Assembly (NCBI GenBank): GCA_016285075.1
Contig: JAEEQB010000024.1
Coordinates: 1 to 62,872 of the forward strand
DNA from: Prevotella sp.
Lineage (GTDB): Bacteria > Bacteroidota > Bacteroidia > Bacteroidales > Bacteroidaceae
Length of the DNA: 62,872 bases
Direction: 5' to 3'
Part shown: piece by piece, positions 8,400 to 17,176 of the stretch
How the letters are laid out: every line of letters begins with the position of its first letter
How positions within the stretch are numbered: position 1 is the stretch's first letter
Translations under genes and position numbers: made by a program
Notes under the pieces: generated by a model
What the model saw: the letters and a program-made list of their open reading frames with translations, nothing else
The model's database searches: none
What the model was told of the DNA's origin: nothing

Positions 8400-9455
8400 A
8401 TGGAAAATGATAAAATAATCAATATCAATATAGCCGAGGTGGTCAGGATGCTATGGGCTGACCGCCGCAAGGTATGCATCTATAGCTGCGTGGCCGGTGT
8501 GATAGGCTTAGTGCTGGCCTTCGGTACACCCAAGGTCTACAAGTCTACTGTCATGCTGGCTCCCGAAGAGTCGGGCGCAGGTTTCTCGGGCAGCCTCTCG
8601 TCGCTGGCCTCGATGGTGGGCATGAACATGAAGATAGGCCAGACGGGCGATGCACTCTATCCGGAGATTTATCCCGACCTCATGAAGTCCACGGGCTTCG
8701 TGGTGGGGCTGTTTCCAGTGAAGGTGAAGAAACAGAAGACCGGTGAGCAGTATTCGTACTATGAATACCTGGAGAAGCACCAGCGGCTGGCTATTGACGA
8801 ATATCCCATGGCTTGGCTTACACAGCTGAAGGAAAAGCTGTCGAACGATCCGCAGCCCGGCCCCGGCCATAAGCCCGACCCCTTCTGTCTGACGAAGAAG
8901 GAAGACGGAATAGCCAAGAACATCCGCAAGAGCATAGACTGTTCGGTGGACAAGAAGACCAACGTCATCACCATCGTGGTGGAAGACCAAGACCCGCTGA
9001 TTGCCGCCACCATGGCCGACTCCGTGCAGGTTCATCTGCAGCACGCCATCACCGACTATCGCACGAAGAAGGCGCGTGTAGACCTGGAATACATGGAGCA
9101 GCTCTTTGAGGAAGCACGTAAGAAATATGATATAGCCCGCAAGAAATATGCTGCATACTGTGATGCCTATAGCAAGACCGTGCTGCAGTCGGTACAGTCG
9201 AACATCGATGACCTGGAGAACGATATGCAGCTGAAGTACACGATCTATCAGCAGGTGGTGGAACAGTTGCAGCTGGCCAAGGCCAAGGTACAGGAACGCA
9301 CGCCTGCCTTCACCATTGTGCAGGAAGCCACCGTGCCCATCAAGCACAGCAGCCGTCCGAAGGTGGTGAGCCTGATCATCTGGATGTTCCTAGGCTTCAT
9401 GCTCAGAGCAGGCATGCTGGCGTGGAAGAACCGCAAGAAGTTTGTCAATCTATAG
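8400..9455 (+). CDS. Wzz-family polysaccharide chain-length regulator
   Basis: This is a 351-residue polysaccharide co-polymerase. A transmembrane helix lies at about 22-42 and a second at about 322-342, with a large periplasmic, coiled-coil-rich part between (helical stretch about 215-300). That is the Wzz/FepE/Etk topology. It lacks the cytoplasmic tyrosine kinase found in longer relatives. It should set the number of repeat units added by the polymerase and may contact the SLBB channel encoded just upstream. The neighbouring fusion gene downstream also carries a Wzz-like part, so the locus has two co-polymerase modules. Confidence 0.85.
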   Translation: MENDKIININIAEVVRMLWADRRKVCIYSCVAGVIGLVLAFGTPKVYKSTVMLAPEESGAGFSGSLSSLASMVGMNMKIGQTGDALYPEIYPDLMKSTGFVVGLFPVKVKKQKTGEQYSYYEYLEKHQRLAIDEYPMAWLTQLKEKLSNDPQPGPGHKPDPFCLTKKEDGIAKNIRKSIDCSVDKKTNVITIVVEDQDPLIAATMADSVQVHLQHAITDYRTKKARVDLEYMEQLFEEARKKYDIARKKYAAYCDAYSKTVLQSVQSNIDDLENDMQLKYTIYQQVVEQLQLAKAKVQERTPAFTIVQEATVPIKHSSRPKVVSLIIWMFLGFMLRAGMLAWKNRKKFVNL

Positions 9456-9476
9456 AATCCTTTTTATCCTGTTGTA

Positions 9477-11477
9477 TTGAAAAGACATCCTTATATTATC
9501 GCAACCGTCATAGCCACACTCCTTGCCGTAGTAGTGTGGCTGTGTGTGCCTAAGGAATATTCCGCCGTGACGAAGGTGAGCGATGAGTACAAGGAGGTAG
9601 ACCTGGCTATCGGTATGAACAGCATCACGGCGCGAATGAAGGAGGCTATGGGAGGTGCTAATACCGGCATGAATGACATGGAGGTTTACTGTAAGGTGTT
9701 GTATACTGAGGATTTCGCTCGATCCATCGCCCACAAACAGGTGCCTGGGAAACAGATGACCTACGGTGAGTATCTGGGAAAGAAGGATACGATAGAGACT
9801 ATCCAGGACAACATTGTTTATCATTACAACACGGTGCAGGCAACGCTTACAATCCGCTTTAGTGACCGAGACCCATTAGTGGCCTCGCAGATGCTGGATA
9901 GCGTAACTGCCCAATTGCAGCAGGTGGTGACTCACAACCGTCACTATATGGCTGAGATGTTGTTAAGAAATGCCCTGGCCGAGAGGGATTCGGCCAAAGC
10001 AGACTATCAGAAAGCAAGGGATGCTTATGACGAATTCATTGATGCACATAATAAGATTTCTACCAAGACGTTGGAACAGGAGGAGCAAGCACTGGCTCAA
10101 AAGTCGAACAATGCCTATCAGCGATATGATGAGGCCATTAAACAATGCGTCCGTCAGGAGGCTCTGAAGCAAAGGTCGTATTTGTCCTTTGCTGTCGTAG
10201 AGAACAATACTGTCCCCTCTTCGTCCAGTCCCCACCTTATAGGCTATCTGCTCAGTTTTATCATCATTGCTTTGCTTCTGACCTATGGTGTCAGACTTGG
10301 GTGCACTTCTAACCGTTCCTTTATCGCCACTCATATATCTGGCTTGTTTGCTCCTTGGTCTATCACCATTCTGATTTGGGGCCTCATTTTGGGACTCTAC
10401 TATCTGTTGGACACAAGTCTGAACCCCATTACTGGACAGTTTTACTACTGTCTCATTCTTTGGATTACAATTTTCACTTTCTGTTCATTGGCCACATATC
10501 ATCTTGTTCCAAGCTCAGGAAATGTCGACAATACGAATTCAAGCATTCCGTTCAGCCTGTCATTATTCCGCTTTTTCTTTGTCCTTGCTATTGTCATGAC
10601 GCCGCTCTATGTGTATCGCATTCTGCAGATAGTCATGATGTTTGGTACCGATGACCTGATGAACAATATTCGCACGCTGGCTCTATACGGTGAAGGTCAG
10701 GGGGTTTTGGGCTACTCCATGGTTATTACCCAGTCACTTTTTGTCGTGGCACTATGGGCTCATCCCAGGGTTCCTACTTGGCAAGTCATTACCGTTGGTA
10801 TTGCCTGCTTGCTCAATTCGCTGGCTATCATGGAGAAAGGTTCCATCTTCTTTGTATTTGTCAGTACCGTATTTGTGCTTTATGAGAAGGGAGTCATTAA
10901 ACTAAGTTCCATCCTTGTGTTTAGCATCATTCTCGTGGGATTCTTCTACCTCTTTAACTTGGGTCGTGCTGAGGAAGACAGCGATTATCAAAAAGAAGAA
11001 ACATTCCTCGATTTCTTTACCATGTATGTCCTTTCACCGCCTGTAGCCTTTTGCCAATTGACACGAGAAGTTATCCCTCAGTTCGGCACTAATACTTTTG
11101 AGACCATCTACTTGTTCCTTGATCGATTTGGGTTTGAAGGAATTGTGGTGAAGGAAAAGTTACAGGAGTTCGCATGGGTACCCATTCCAACAAACGTCTA
11201 TACTATCTTCCAACCGTTCTATCAGGATTTTGGCTATAAGGGCGTGGCCTTCTTTGCTGGTATATATGGTGTTGTCAGTGGTTGGCTCTATCGGCTTTTT
11301 AGGAACGGCAACTCCATTGGTAGCTGTCTCTACACCTATGCAGTCTACGCCTTGGTACTACAGTTCTATCAAGAGAATATATTCCTTAGTATGGTGTTCG
11401 TCATCCAGTTTACGTTTTTTGTTGTGTTGATGACGCAACAAAAGTTCAGATTCCAATTTAATCCTGACAGACCATGA
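9477..11477 (+). CDS. Fusion of a Wzz-like co-polymerase domain with a Wzy-type polysaccharide polymerase
   Basis: The 666-residue frame has no suitable ATG near its start; TTG 9477 (Leu read as Met, then KRHPYII) fits best. Residues 6-23 form a membrane helix. Residues about 25-250 are periplasmic and helical, with the family motif PL(V/I)A-x-Q/T-M-(L/A)-DSV shared with the preceding Wzz. From about 255 there are some ten hydrophobic helices, as in Wzy/EpsG-type repeat-unit polymerases. Wzz and Wzy are normally separate proteins that cooperate, so the fusion links chain-length control to polymerisation in one polypeptide. The next gene overlaps by ATGA. The frame is continuous, which argues against an assembly artefact. 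Confidence 0.8.
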   Translation: MKRHPYIIATVIATLLAVVVWLCVPKEYSAVTKVSDEYKEVDLAIGMNSITARMKEAMGGANTGMNDMEVYCKVLYTEDFARSIAHKQVPGKQMTYGEYLGKKDTIETIQDNIVYHYNTVQATLTIRFSDRDPLVASQMLDSVTAQLQQVVTHNRHYMAEMLLRNALAERDSAKADYQKARDAYDEFIDAHNKISTKTLEQEEQALAQKSNNAYQRYDEAIKQCVRQEALKQRSYLSFAVVENNTVPSSSSPHLIGYLLSFIIIALLLTYGVRLGCTSNRSFIATHISGLFAPWSITILIWGLILGLYYLLDTSLNPITGQFYYCLILWITIFTFCSLATYHLVPSSGNVDNTNSSIPFSLSLFRFFFVLAIVMTPLYVYRILQIVMMFGTDDLMNNIRTLALYGEGQGVLGYSMVITQSLFVVALWAHPRVPTWQVITVGIACLLNSLAIMEKGSIFFVFVSTVFVLYEKGVIKLSSILVFSIILVGFFYLFNLGRAEEDSDYQKEETFLDFFTMYVLSPPVAFCQLTREVIPQFGTNTFETIYLFLDRFGFEGIVVKEKLQEFAWVPIPTNVYTIFQPFYQDFGYKGVAFFAGIYGVVSGWLYRLFRNGNSIGSCLYTYAVYALVLQFYQENIFLSMVFVIQFTFFVVLMTQQKFRFQFNPDRP

Positions 11478-12814
11478 GTACAGCACATACCACCAGCCAG
11501 CAGCGTTCTTCACTTCTTCAGAAGAACATCATAGCCTCTGTCCTTGCCAAAGGCTGGTCGGCTATCATTGTCTTCCTTACCGTTCCTGTTACCTTGCGTT
11601 GTCTGGGGGAGTACAACAATGGTGTATGGCTGACCATTAGTAGCGTTATGCTTTGGATAGACAACTTTGATATAGGCTTAGGAAATGGCTTGCGAAACAA
11701 ACTGGCCATCTATCTGGCGCGTGGCGAGGAACAGCGTGCCAGGTCGCTCATCAGCTCTACCTTTGCCATGCTTGTCCTCATCATCATTCCAGTTATGTTA
11801 CTTCTGTTCGTGCTCATCATCACTACCGACACCTACCATTTGCTCAATGTGGAGTTGGAAATGGTTAACGACTTAGACCGAATATTGATGGTTACCGTAT
11901 TCTTCGTATGTACCACTTTTATCTTTAAACTTATTGGCAATATTTACATGGGTTTGCAGCTACCCGCTGTCAGTAACATGCTCATAGCAACGGGCCAGAC
12001 ACTGATGTTTATTGGTACATTCATTGTCTACAAGAGTGGCAGTCACTCGCTGCTCCATATTGCTATGGTCAATACCCTTTCTCCTCTGTTGGTCTACCTG
12101 TTGGCCTATCCTTACACATTCTTCTTCCGGTTCCCTCGTCTGCGGCCTGCCATCAGTCTTGTCAATCTGCGCGAGGCAAGGGAAGTTATTAGCATGGGTG
12201 TGCAGTTCTTTGTCTTGCAGATTTCTGGAGTTGTGCTATTTATGACCTCCAACATTCTCATATCCAAGCTTTTCACCCCCTCAATGGTTACGCCTTATCA
12301 GATTGCCTATCGCTATTTCAGTATAATGCTTGTGGCTTTTACTGTTATCTGTATGCCTTTTTGGAATGCCACCACTGATGCCTATGAACGTGGTGACTTG
12401 CAGTGGATACACCGTGCGACCCGGAAGCTTCGTCTCATGACAGTCGGCATCTTCGTCAGCATGATAGTCATGATCCTTCTCTCTAACTTCGTCTATTCCG
12501 TCTGGATAGGCCAGGGCATCACCATTGACATCTGCATGAGTATAACAGTAGCTATCTATATTTTCATTCTTATTTACAGTATGCGCTATAGCTATTTCAT
12601 CAATGGCATTGGCAAGCTTCGCTTACAGCTCATCTTTTCTGTTACAGCGGCAATTCTGTTTATCCCGCTGGCTTACATCGTTGTGCGTTGGACAGGAAGC
12701 ATCATCTGGTTTATAGCCGTTATGTGTTTTGTAAACCTTCCAGGACTCATCGTCAATAAGATTCAATTTAGAAAACTCATTAAAGGTCAGGCAAAAGGAA
12801 TATGGAATCAGTAA
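11474..12814 (+). CDS. Wzx-type flippase of the polysaccharide repeat unit
   Basis: This 446-residue protein has about twelve hydrophobic helices spread along its length and the pattern of the MATE/MOP flippase superfamily. Examples are the N-terminal VPVTLRCLGEYNNGVWLT region and the G-x-x-F-x-x-Q-x-S motif near residue 245. It should flip lipid-linked repeat units from the cytoplasmic to the periplasmic face for the polymerase encoded just upstream. Its ATG overlaps the polymerase stop by 4 bases and its own end overlaps the next gene by 13 bases, so the genes are translated as a unit. Confidence 0.85.
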   Translation: MSTAHTTSQQRSSLLQKNIIASVLAKGWSAIIVFLTVPVTLRCLGEYNNGVWLTISSVMLWIDNFDIGLGNGLRNKLAIYLARGEEQRARSLISSTFAMLVLIIIPVMLLLFVLIITTDTYHLLNVELEMVNDLDRILMVTVFFVCTTFIFKLIGNIYMGLQLPAVSNMLIATGQTLMFIGTFIVYKSGSHSLLHIAMVNTLSPLLVYLLAYPYTFFFRFPRLRPAISLVNLREAREVISMGVQFFVLQISGVVLFMTSNILISKLFTPSMVTPYQIAYRYFSIMLVAFTVICMPFWNATTDAYERGDLQWIHRATRKLRLMTVGIFVSMIVMILLSNFVYSVWIGQGITIDICMSITVAIYIFILIYSMRYSYFINGIGKLRLQLIFSVTAAILFIPLAYIVVRWTGSIIWFIAVMCFVNLPGLIVNKIQFRKLIKGQAKGIWNQ

Positions 12815-13644
12815 TACACAATCCCCAACCAATAGCCATACTCATGGCCACCTATAATGGAGAAAAGTACCTCCGTGAGCAGATTGACTCATTCCTGGGG
12901 CAGTCCAGCCATCAGTGGCATCTCTACGTACATGACGATGGCTCAACTGATGACACCATTGGCATACTTTCAGGCTATGTTGAGCGGTACCCCGACCAAG
13001 TCACCCTTCTTGACTACCCCTCACAAGGCGGTGCTCTTCAGAACTTTATGAGTCTGCTGGAGTATGTGGAGGCAGATTATTACATGTTTTCCGATCAGGA
13101 TGACGTGTGGCACCCTACCAAGGTGGAGAAATCACTTCTTGCTGTCAAGGAGCAGGAAAAACTACACCCGGATAAGCCTGTTATAGTCCACAGTGATGTT
13201 CGTGTCGTTGATGGAGAACTCCGGCTGCTCCATCCGTCTTACCGTCAGTATGGTCACATCTATCCAGAGCAGGTTACTGACTTTAGCCATTGTGTCATTA
13301 ACATCACACTTGGCTGTGCCATGCTTTTTAATCGTCTGGCTCGCCAAGTTTCGCTCGCCCGTCCGTGGAGGCATGCACTGATGCATGATGGATGGGTCAC
13401 CACCTGTACTTTTGCAGCTGGTGGGGTGGTTTTTGCCATGCCCGAGGCTCTGTTAGAATATCGCAACCACGGTGGAAACACCATTGGTGCTGTCGACGGT
13501 TCGCGTTTTACTATAGGCTATCGCCTACGCCATTTTTTCGAAATGCTGCGGCTTAACTTCCGTCAGTACCGTATGCTACGCAGCGCTGGCTATGGCTCTA
13601 TTATCACCTATTATTATAATAAGTTCAAGCTGCATATTCATTGA
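12802..13644 (+). CDS. GT2-family glycosyltransferase (rhamnosyltransferase-like)
   Basis: The protein has 280 residues. The N-terminus shows the GT-A fold of family 2: ATYNGEKYLREQIDS for nucleotide binding, DDGSTDDT near residue 48 and the metal-binding FSDQDDVWHP region near residue 96. This pattern is most like bacterial rhamnosyltransferases that add L-rhamnose to surface polysaccharides. The acceptor and sugar cannot be fixed from sequence. It is cytosolic and membrane-associated, overlaps the flippase gene by 13 bases, and is followed after 6 bases by a second transferase. Confidence 0.85.
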   Translation: MESVIHNPQPIAILMATYNGEKYLREQIDSFLGQSSHQWHLYVHDDGSTDDTIGILSGYVERYPDQVTLLDYPSQGGALQNFMSLLEYVEADYYMFSDQDDVWHPTKVEKSLLAVKEQEKLHPDKPVIVHSDVRVVDGELRLLHPSYRQYGHIYPEQVTDFSHCVINITLGCAMLFNRLARQVSLARPWRHALMHDGWVTTCTFAAGGVVFAMPEALLEYRNHGGNTIGAVDGSRFTIGYRLRHFFEMLRLNFRQYRMLRSAGYGSIITYYYNKFKLHIH

Positions 13645-13650
13645 TTCTTC

Positions 13651-14703
13651 ATGCGTACCATCTACATTAACGGAAGATTCCTTACCCAACCTATGAGGGG
13701 GGTTAACCGCTTTGCATATAATATCTGCAAAGCAATGGCTGGTTTGGAACAACCGTTTGTAATAGTGTGCCCTTCCTGTAATGTACATAGTGATTACAAC
13801 ATCAGTATGTTCCAAATAGTCCACTTTGGCATTGGACATTCCCATCTCTGGGAGCAAATCATACTTCCATTTTTCTTCATTGGCAAGAGAAATTATCTGT
13901 TAATCAACCTCACTGGACTTGGAACAATCCTGATACGACAGAAAATAACGACTATTCACGATTTGTCCTTCCTTGAGAATCCCTCATGGTTCTCACGTTC
14001 CTACTATCGTTTCTACCGGGTTATGACACCACTTGCTGTCCGGACTTCACGCCATATCATTACAGTGAGTGAGTTTTCCAAGAATGAGATTCTCCGCTTC
14101 TATCCTTCTGTAAAGGCGTCTCGTGTAAGCGTGGTCTACAATGCCGTGGATACAGATCTTTTCCATCCGATGTCCGGGGCATCGGAATCCCGCTATGCGC
14201 TGACAGTGTCATCCATCGACCCCCGCAAGAACTTCAGGAGGCTGATAGAGGCGTATAAGGGTATTGAAGGCTTGAAGCTTTATATTGTAGGTAGTCACAG
14301 TCGGGTGTTCGGAGAACAGACTGGCTCGCTGGACAAATCCTGCAATGTCAAGTATTTGGGCAGAGTCAGTGATGAGGAACTGGTACGTCTGTATAGCCAA
14401 GCCCGCTGTTTTATTTTCCCTTCCCTCTATGAGGGTTTCGGACTGCCTCCGCTTGAAGCGATGGCTTGTGGCTGTCCCGTCTTGGCTTCTGACATACCTG
14501 TGCTTCGGGAGGTATGTGGTGACGCAGCAGTCTATTTCGACCCTCGTCTTGTGAATGGTATGTATGAAACCATCAGTCAGTTCCTGAATGAGGGGCAGGA
14601 CTATATGGAACAATTAAGAAAGAATGGAATGGAAAATGTCAAGCGCTTCTCTATGGAGCAGTCTGCATTCGCCTTTGTGCAAGTCATCAGACAGTGCGTA
14701 TGA
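13651..14703 (+). CDS. GT4-family glycosyltransferase
   Basis: This 350-residue GT-B enzyme has an N-terminal acceptor domain with the GVNRFAYNICKAM start and a TTIHDLSFLENP region typical of mannosyl- and rhamnosyltransferases of family GT4. The C-terminal donor domain carries the E-x7-E signature in FPSLYEGFGLPPLEAMACG (about residues 253-271). It should transfer a nucleotide-activated sugar in the assembly of the repeat unit. It is the last gene of the plus-strand run; a minus-strand transferase converges on it with a 5-base gap. Confidence 0.85.
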   Translation: MRTIYINGRFLTQPMRGVNRFAYNICKAMAGLEQPFVIVCPSCNVHSDYNISMFQIVHFGIGHSHLWEQIILPFFFIGKRNYLLINLTGLGTILIRQKITTIHDLSFLENPSWFSRSYYRFYRVMTPLAVRTSRHIITVSEFSKNEILRFYPSVKASRVSVVYNAVDTDLFHPMSGASESRYALTVSSIDPRKNFRRLIEAYKGIEGLKLYIVGSHSRVFGEQTGSLDKSCNVKYLGRVSDEELVRLYSQARCFIFPSLYEGFGLPPLEAMACGCPVLASDIPVLREVCGDAAVYFDPRLVNGMYETISQFLNEGQDYMEQLRKNGMENVKRFSMEQSAFAFVQVIRQCV

Positions 14704-14708
14704 CGAGT

Positions 14709-15824
14709 CTAACTTTTCAGAAGTTTATCGTATATTTCTAAGCAACGGTCAACCATCTTTTCTTTGGTGAAGAGCTGCTTGTAGCGGTTATGTGCACCTT
14801 CAGAAAGTTGATGATATAGTTCTGGATTGTCCATAATGCGGCGTATGGCAGATGCCAATGCTGCACCGTCTTCAATGTTGACAACTAATCCCGATACACC
14901 GTCAGCATTTACCCAAGAGACGCCGGAACCAGGAATCTTGGTTGAGACAACGGGTTTGCCACACGACATGGCTTCTATCTGAACAATGGCGAAGGCCTCG
15001 GTCTTCTGCCGAGAACTGAGGCAGTAGAGGTCGCAAGCGGTGTAGTAGGCAGCAAGTTCTTCATCGTGTATGCGCCCTATGAGGTAAACTTTCTCTTCTA
15101 AATGGCTATCAGCAATTTGCTGCTGTAGTTCCTGCATCAAGTTGCCACTGCCACCAATGAGTACCACGTAGTTATCAGGCAGGTGGGTGGCAGCTTCTAT
15201 AAGGTAGCGGTAGCCCTTATAGTGTACGAGCCGACCTAAGGAGAAGATAATCTTCCTACCCCCATATCGGTTGCGCAAACGCTCAGCTCCAATTGGGTCA
15301 GGTGCGATGGGGTCAATACCTATAGGCAGGACGGTACACTTCTCTAAATGAGGCTGAAGAAGGGGGGAATGGTCTATGTAGCACTGTGTGGTGCCGATAA
15401 TGGTGTCGGCACGGCGGATAAGCCATTGCTGTAAGGGAGCGTAGAGGCGTAGCAGGTGCTTCTGTTTGAGTATGTCACTGTGCCAGTGGAGAACCACGTG
15501 TCCTTTGTAGCCAGAACACCAGAGAGCCATTGCGGCCATGGGATCAGGGTGATGGACGTGGATGATGTCGTAGGTAGGGGCAATGCGGCGTAAGGTTAGT
15601 ATCATCTGCGGTGAAATCATCGTGGCGTATTTCTTGAAAAGCGTGCGGGTGCAGATGACGCGGCTGTGTGGGGATAGGTTGACTTCACGGCTACCCTTTT
15701 CGCCGTGGGCACAGAGCATATCGCAGTCCACTTCGTGCTGGGCGAGTCCGTTGAGCAGGTCGTACATCACCTTCTCAACGCCTCCTCTAATGGGATAGAA
15801 CTTGCCTAACTGTAGTACTCTCAT
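14709..15824 (-). CDS. GT4-family glycosyltransferase (minus strand)
   Basis: This 371-residue GT-B enzyme has a glycine-rich acceptor loop at the start (FYPIRGGVEKVMYDLL), HVHHPDP near residue 95, a FSLGRLVHYKGYRYLI donor-domain entry, and SRQKTEAFAIVQIEAMSCG near residue 273 in place of the usual family motif. It belongs to the same polysaccharide locus although it reads against its neighbours. A TACCTTTG -7 box lies 26 bases ahead of its ATG, so it is transcribed separately from the main operon. Confidence 0.85.
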   Translation of the reverse strand: MRVLQLGKFYPIRGGVEKVMYDLLNGLAQHEVDCDMLCAHGEKGSREVNLSPHSRVICTRTLFKKYATMISPQMILTLRRIAPTYDIIHVHHPDPMAAMALWCSGYKGHVVLHWHSDILKQKHLLRLYAPLQQWLIRRADTIIGTTQCYIDHSPLLQPHLEKCTVLPIGIDPIAPDPIGAERLRNRYGGRKIIFSLGRLVHYKGYRYLIEAATHLPDNYVVLIGGSGNLMQELQQQIADSHLEEKVYLIGRIHDEELAAYYTACDLYCLSSRQKTEAFAIVQIEAMSCGKPVVSTKIPGSGVSWVNADGVSGLVVNIEDGAALASAIRRIMDNPELYHQLSEGAHNRYKQLFTKEKMVDRCLEIYDKLLKS

Positions 15825-15849
15825 GCCTTCTTATTGCTTTTTCAGGCCG

Positions 15850-15857
15850 CAAAGGTA
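15850..15857 (-). promoter_or_regulatory. -7 box of the minus-strand GT4 gene
   Basis: On the minus strand this reads TACCTTTG, an exact TAnnTTTG box, 26 bases upstream of the ATG at 15824. No clear TTTG stands at the -33 distance. Confidence 0.5.
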
Positions 15858-15973
15858 GAAAATAATTCCCACATACTGAAATATTTTAATTCTTTTTTGT
15901 GGATGATGCAATAAAATCAAGTATTAGCCGTTTATTTTATGTAAAAACACCTAAAGATAAAGCTTATTGATAC

Positions 15974-16603
15974 ATGACTACTTTTAAAGACGGATATGTT
16001 TTAGACGGAATGAACGAATTTGAGCGCAATGTAAAGCGGCTCTTCGATTTGTTCGTGGCATTAATCTGTCTGGTTCTGTTCTCGCCAGTCATGTATATAT
16101 GCTATAGGGCTGTGAAACGCGAGGACGGAGGGCCCGCCATTTTCAAGCAGGAGCGCATCGGGCGTTTCGGCCGTCCTTTCTATATTTATAAGTTCCGCAG
16201 CATGAAGCTTGATGCAGAGAAAGATGGCCCTGCTTTGTATCAGCATGAGAGGGATACGCGTATGACGAAGGTGGGAAAGTTCCTTCGCGACCATCATTTG
16301 GACGAGTTGCCGCAGCTGTGGAATGTGGTGACGGGCGACATGGCTTTTATCGGTCCGCGTCCTGAGCGCAAGTTCTACATAGACCAGATTATGGAGCGTG
16401 ACCCGCGTTACGTCTATCTTTATCAGGTACGTCCTGGTGTCACTTCTTACGCTACACTCTACAATGGCTATACGGACACGTTGGAGAAGATGCTGAAGCG
16501 CTTAGAGCTGGATCTCTATTATTTAGAGAACCGCTCGTGGTGGCTTGACATCAAGATTTTGTTCCTGACGTTTACCAACATCGCCTTTGGTAAGAAGTTC
16601 TGA
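15974..16603 (+). CDS. Initiating sugar-phosphate transferase (WcaJ/PssY-type)
   Basis: The protein has 209 residues. One hydrophobic re-entrant helix (about 22-43) is followed by the bacterial sugar transferase core: FKQERIGRFGRPFYIYKFRSM (split here as the E-R-I-G and K-F-R-S-M elements) and DELPQLWNVVTGDMAFIGPR with its catalytic acid and arginine. These enzymes move a sugar-1-phosphate from a nucleotide sugar to undecaprenyl phosphate and so start each repeat unit. It is the short, single-domain form. It stands alone on the plus strand between two minus-strand genes; no strong promoter box was found. Confidence 0.9.
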   Translation: MTTFKDGYVLDGMNEFERNVKRLFDLFVALICLVLFSPVMYICYRAVKREDGGPAIFKQERIGRFGRPFYIYKFRSMKLDAEKDGPALYQHERDTRMTKVGKFLRDHHLDELPQLWNVVTGDMAFIGPRPERKFYIDQIMERDPRYVYLYQVRPGVTSYATLYNGYTDTLEKMLKRLELDLYYLENRSWWLDIKILFLTFTNIAFGKKF

Positions 16604-16622
16604 TATTCTACCTTCTTCTTCA

Positions 16623-17108
16623 TTAGTACTTTCGGAAAGAGAGTCTCAATGTGCCATCTTCCAAGCACATCCGGTTCTTTTCCAATTGAAGTATGCGATA
16701 GTTGGGTTCTAACTGGCTGATGCCATAGATGCGCAACCGCTCAGTATTATCCAGCTTGATATCACCTTCTTCACGTTCGGAGATGTAAGGATCGGAGAGC
16801 TTCAGGCTCCCTTCCGTGTGGTTGAAACGATAGATAACGTCGCGCATCTCGTTGACGTTTCTCACTTCTAACAACTTTCCTTGAAACGCCCAGCTGATAC
16901 TGTTCTGCCTGACATCAGCCTTGCCACCAGTGTTCAGTGTGTCGATGGTGGTCAGTTGCCACAGCCCGTCCAACTTCCCATTGTCGGAGGTTTCTAAATC
17001 GCAGGACAACAGCGCCCCTACGGGGCTAAATGATAAATGATAAATGATAAATGATACTATCATCCATCCTTTTCCACTCCATGCTTTAATTTTATTCAAT
17101 ACTTTCAT
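16623..17108 (-). CDS. Lipocalin-like lipoprotein with a repeat-encoded signal peptide
   Basis: I place the start at 17108 (161 residues) because an AAAGGAA tract precedes it; the frame stays open to 17159. The mature part begins at Cys36 after GALLS, a plausible lipobox, and runs CDLETSDNGKLDGLWQL, which I recall from Bacteroidota lipocalin-like lipoproteins. The rest is predicted beta strand. The hydrophobic core of the signal (SFIIYHLSF) is encoded entirely by four reversed AAATGAT repeats. It follows the Wzi gene by 68 bases. Its role at the outer membrane is unknown. Confidence 0.65.
   Translation of the reverse strand: MKVLNKIKAWSGKGWMIVSFIIYHLSFSPVGALLSCDLETSDNGKLDGLWQLTTIDTLNTGGKADVRQNSISWAFQGKLLEVRNVNEMRDVIYRFNHTEGSLKLSDPYISEREEGDIKLDNTERLRIYGISQLEPNYRILQLEKNRMCLEDGTLRLSFRKY
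17028..17055. repeat. Four AAATGAT repeats inside the lipoprotein signal sequence
   Basis: Exact tandem copies stand at 17028-17034, 17035-17041, 17042-17048 and 17049-17055. Read on the minus strand in this frame, three heptamers make one seven-codon period (S-F-I-I-Y-H-L). It is the same unit as at 172-343. Further imperfect copies lie between the two minus-strand genes (about 17155-17180). Confidence 0.85.
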
Positions 17109-17176
17109 GCGTTCCTTTTTTGTTTTTAGACGGCGCAGCCGATTATCAATTATCATCATTTATCATTTGTCATTTG

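Noticed and set aside
9477..11477. Frameshift or assembly join between separate wzz and wzy genes
   Set aside because: The frame is continuous with no stop and no internal start with good spacing at the junction, so a real fusion is the simpler reading.
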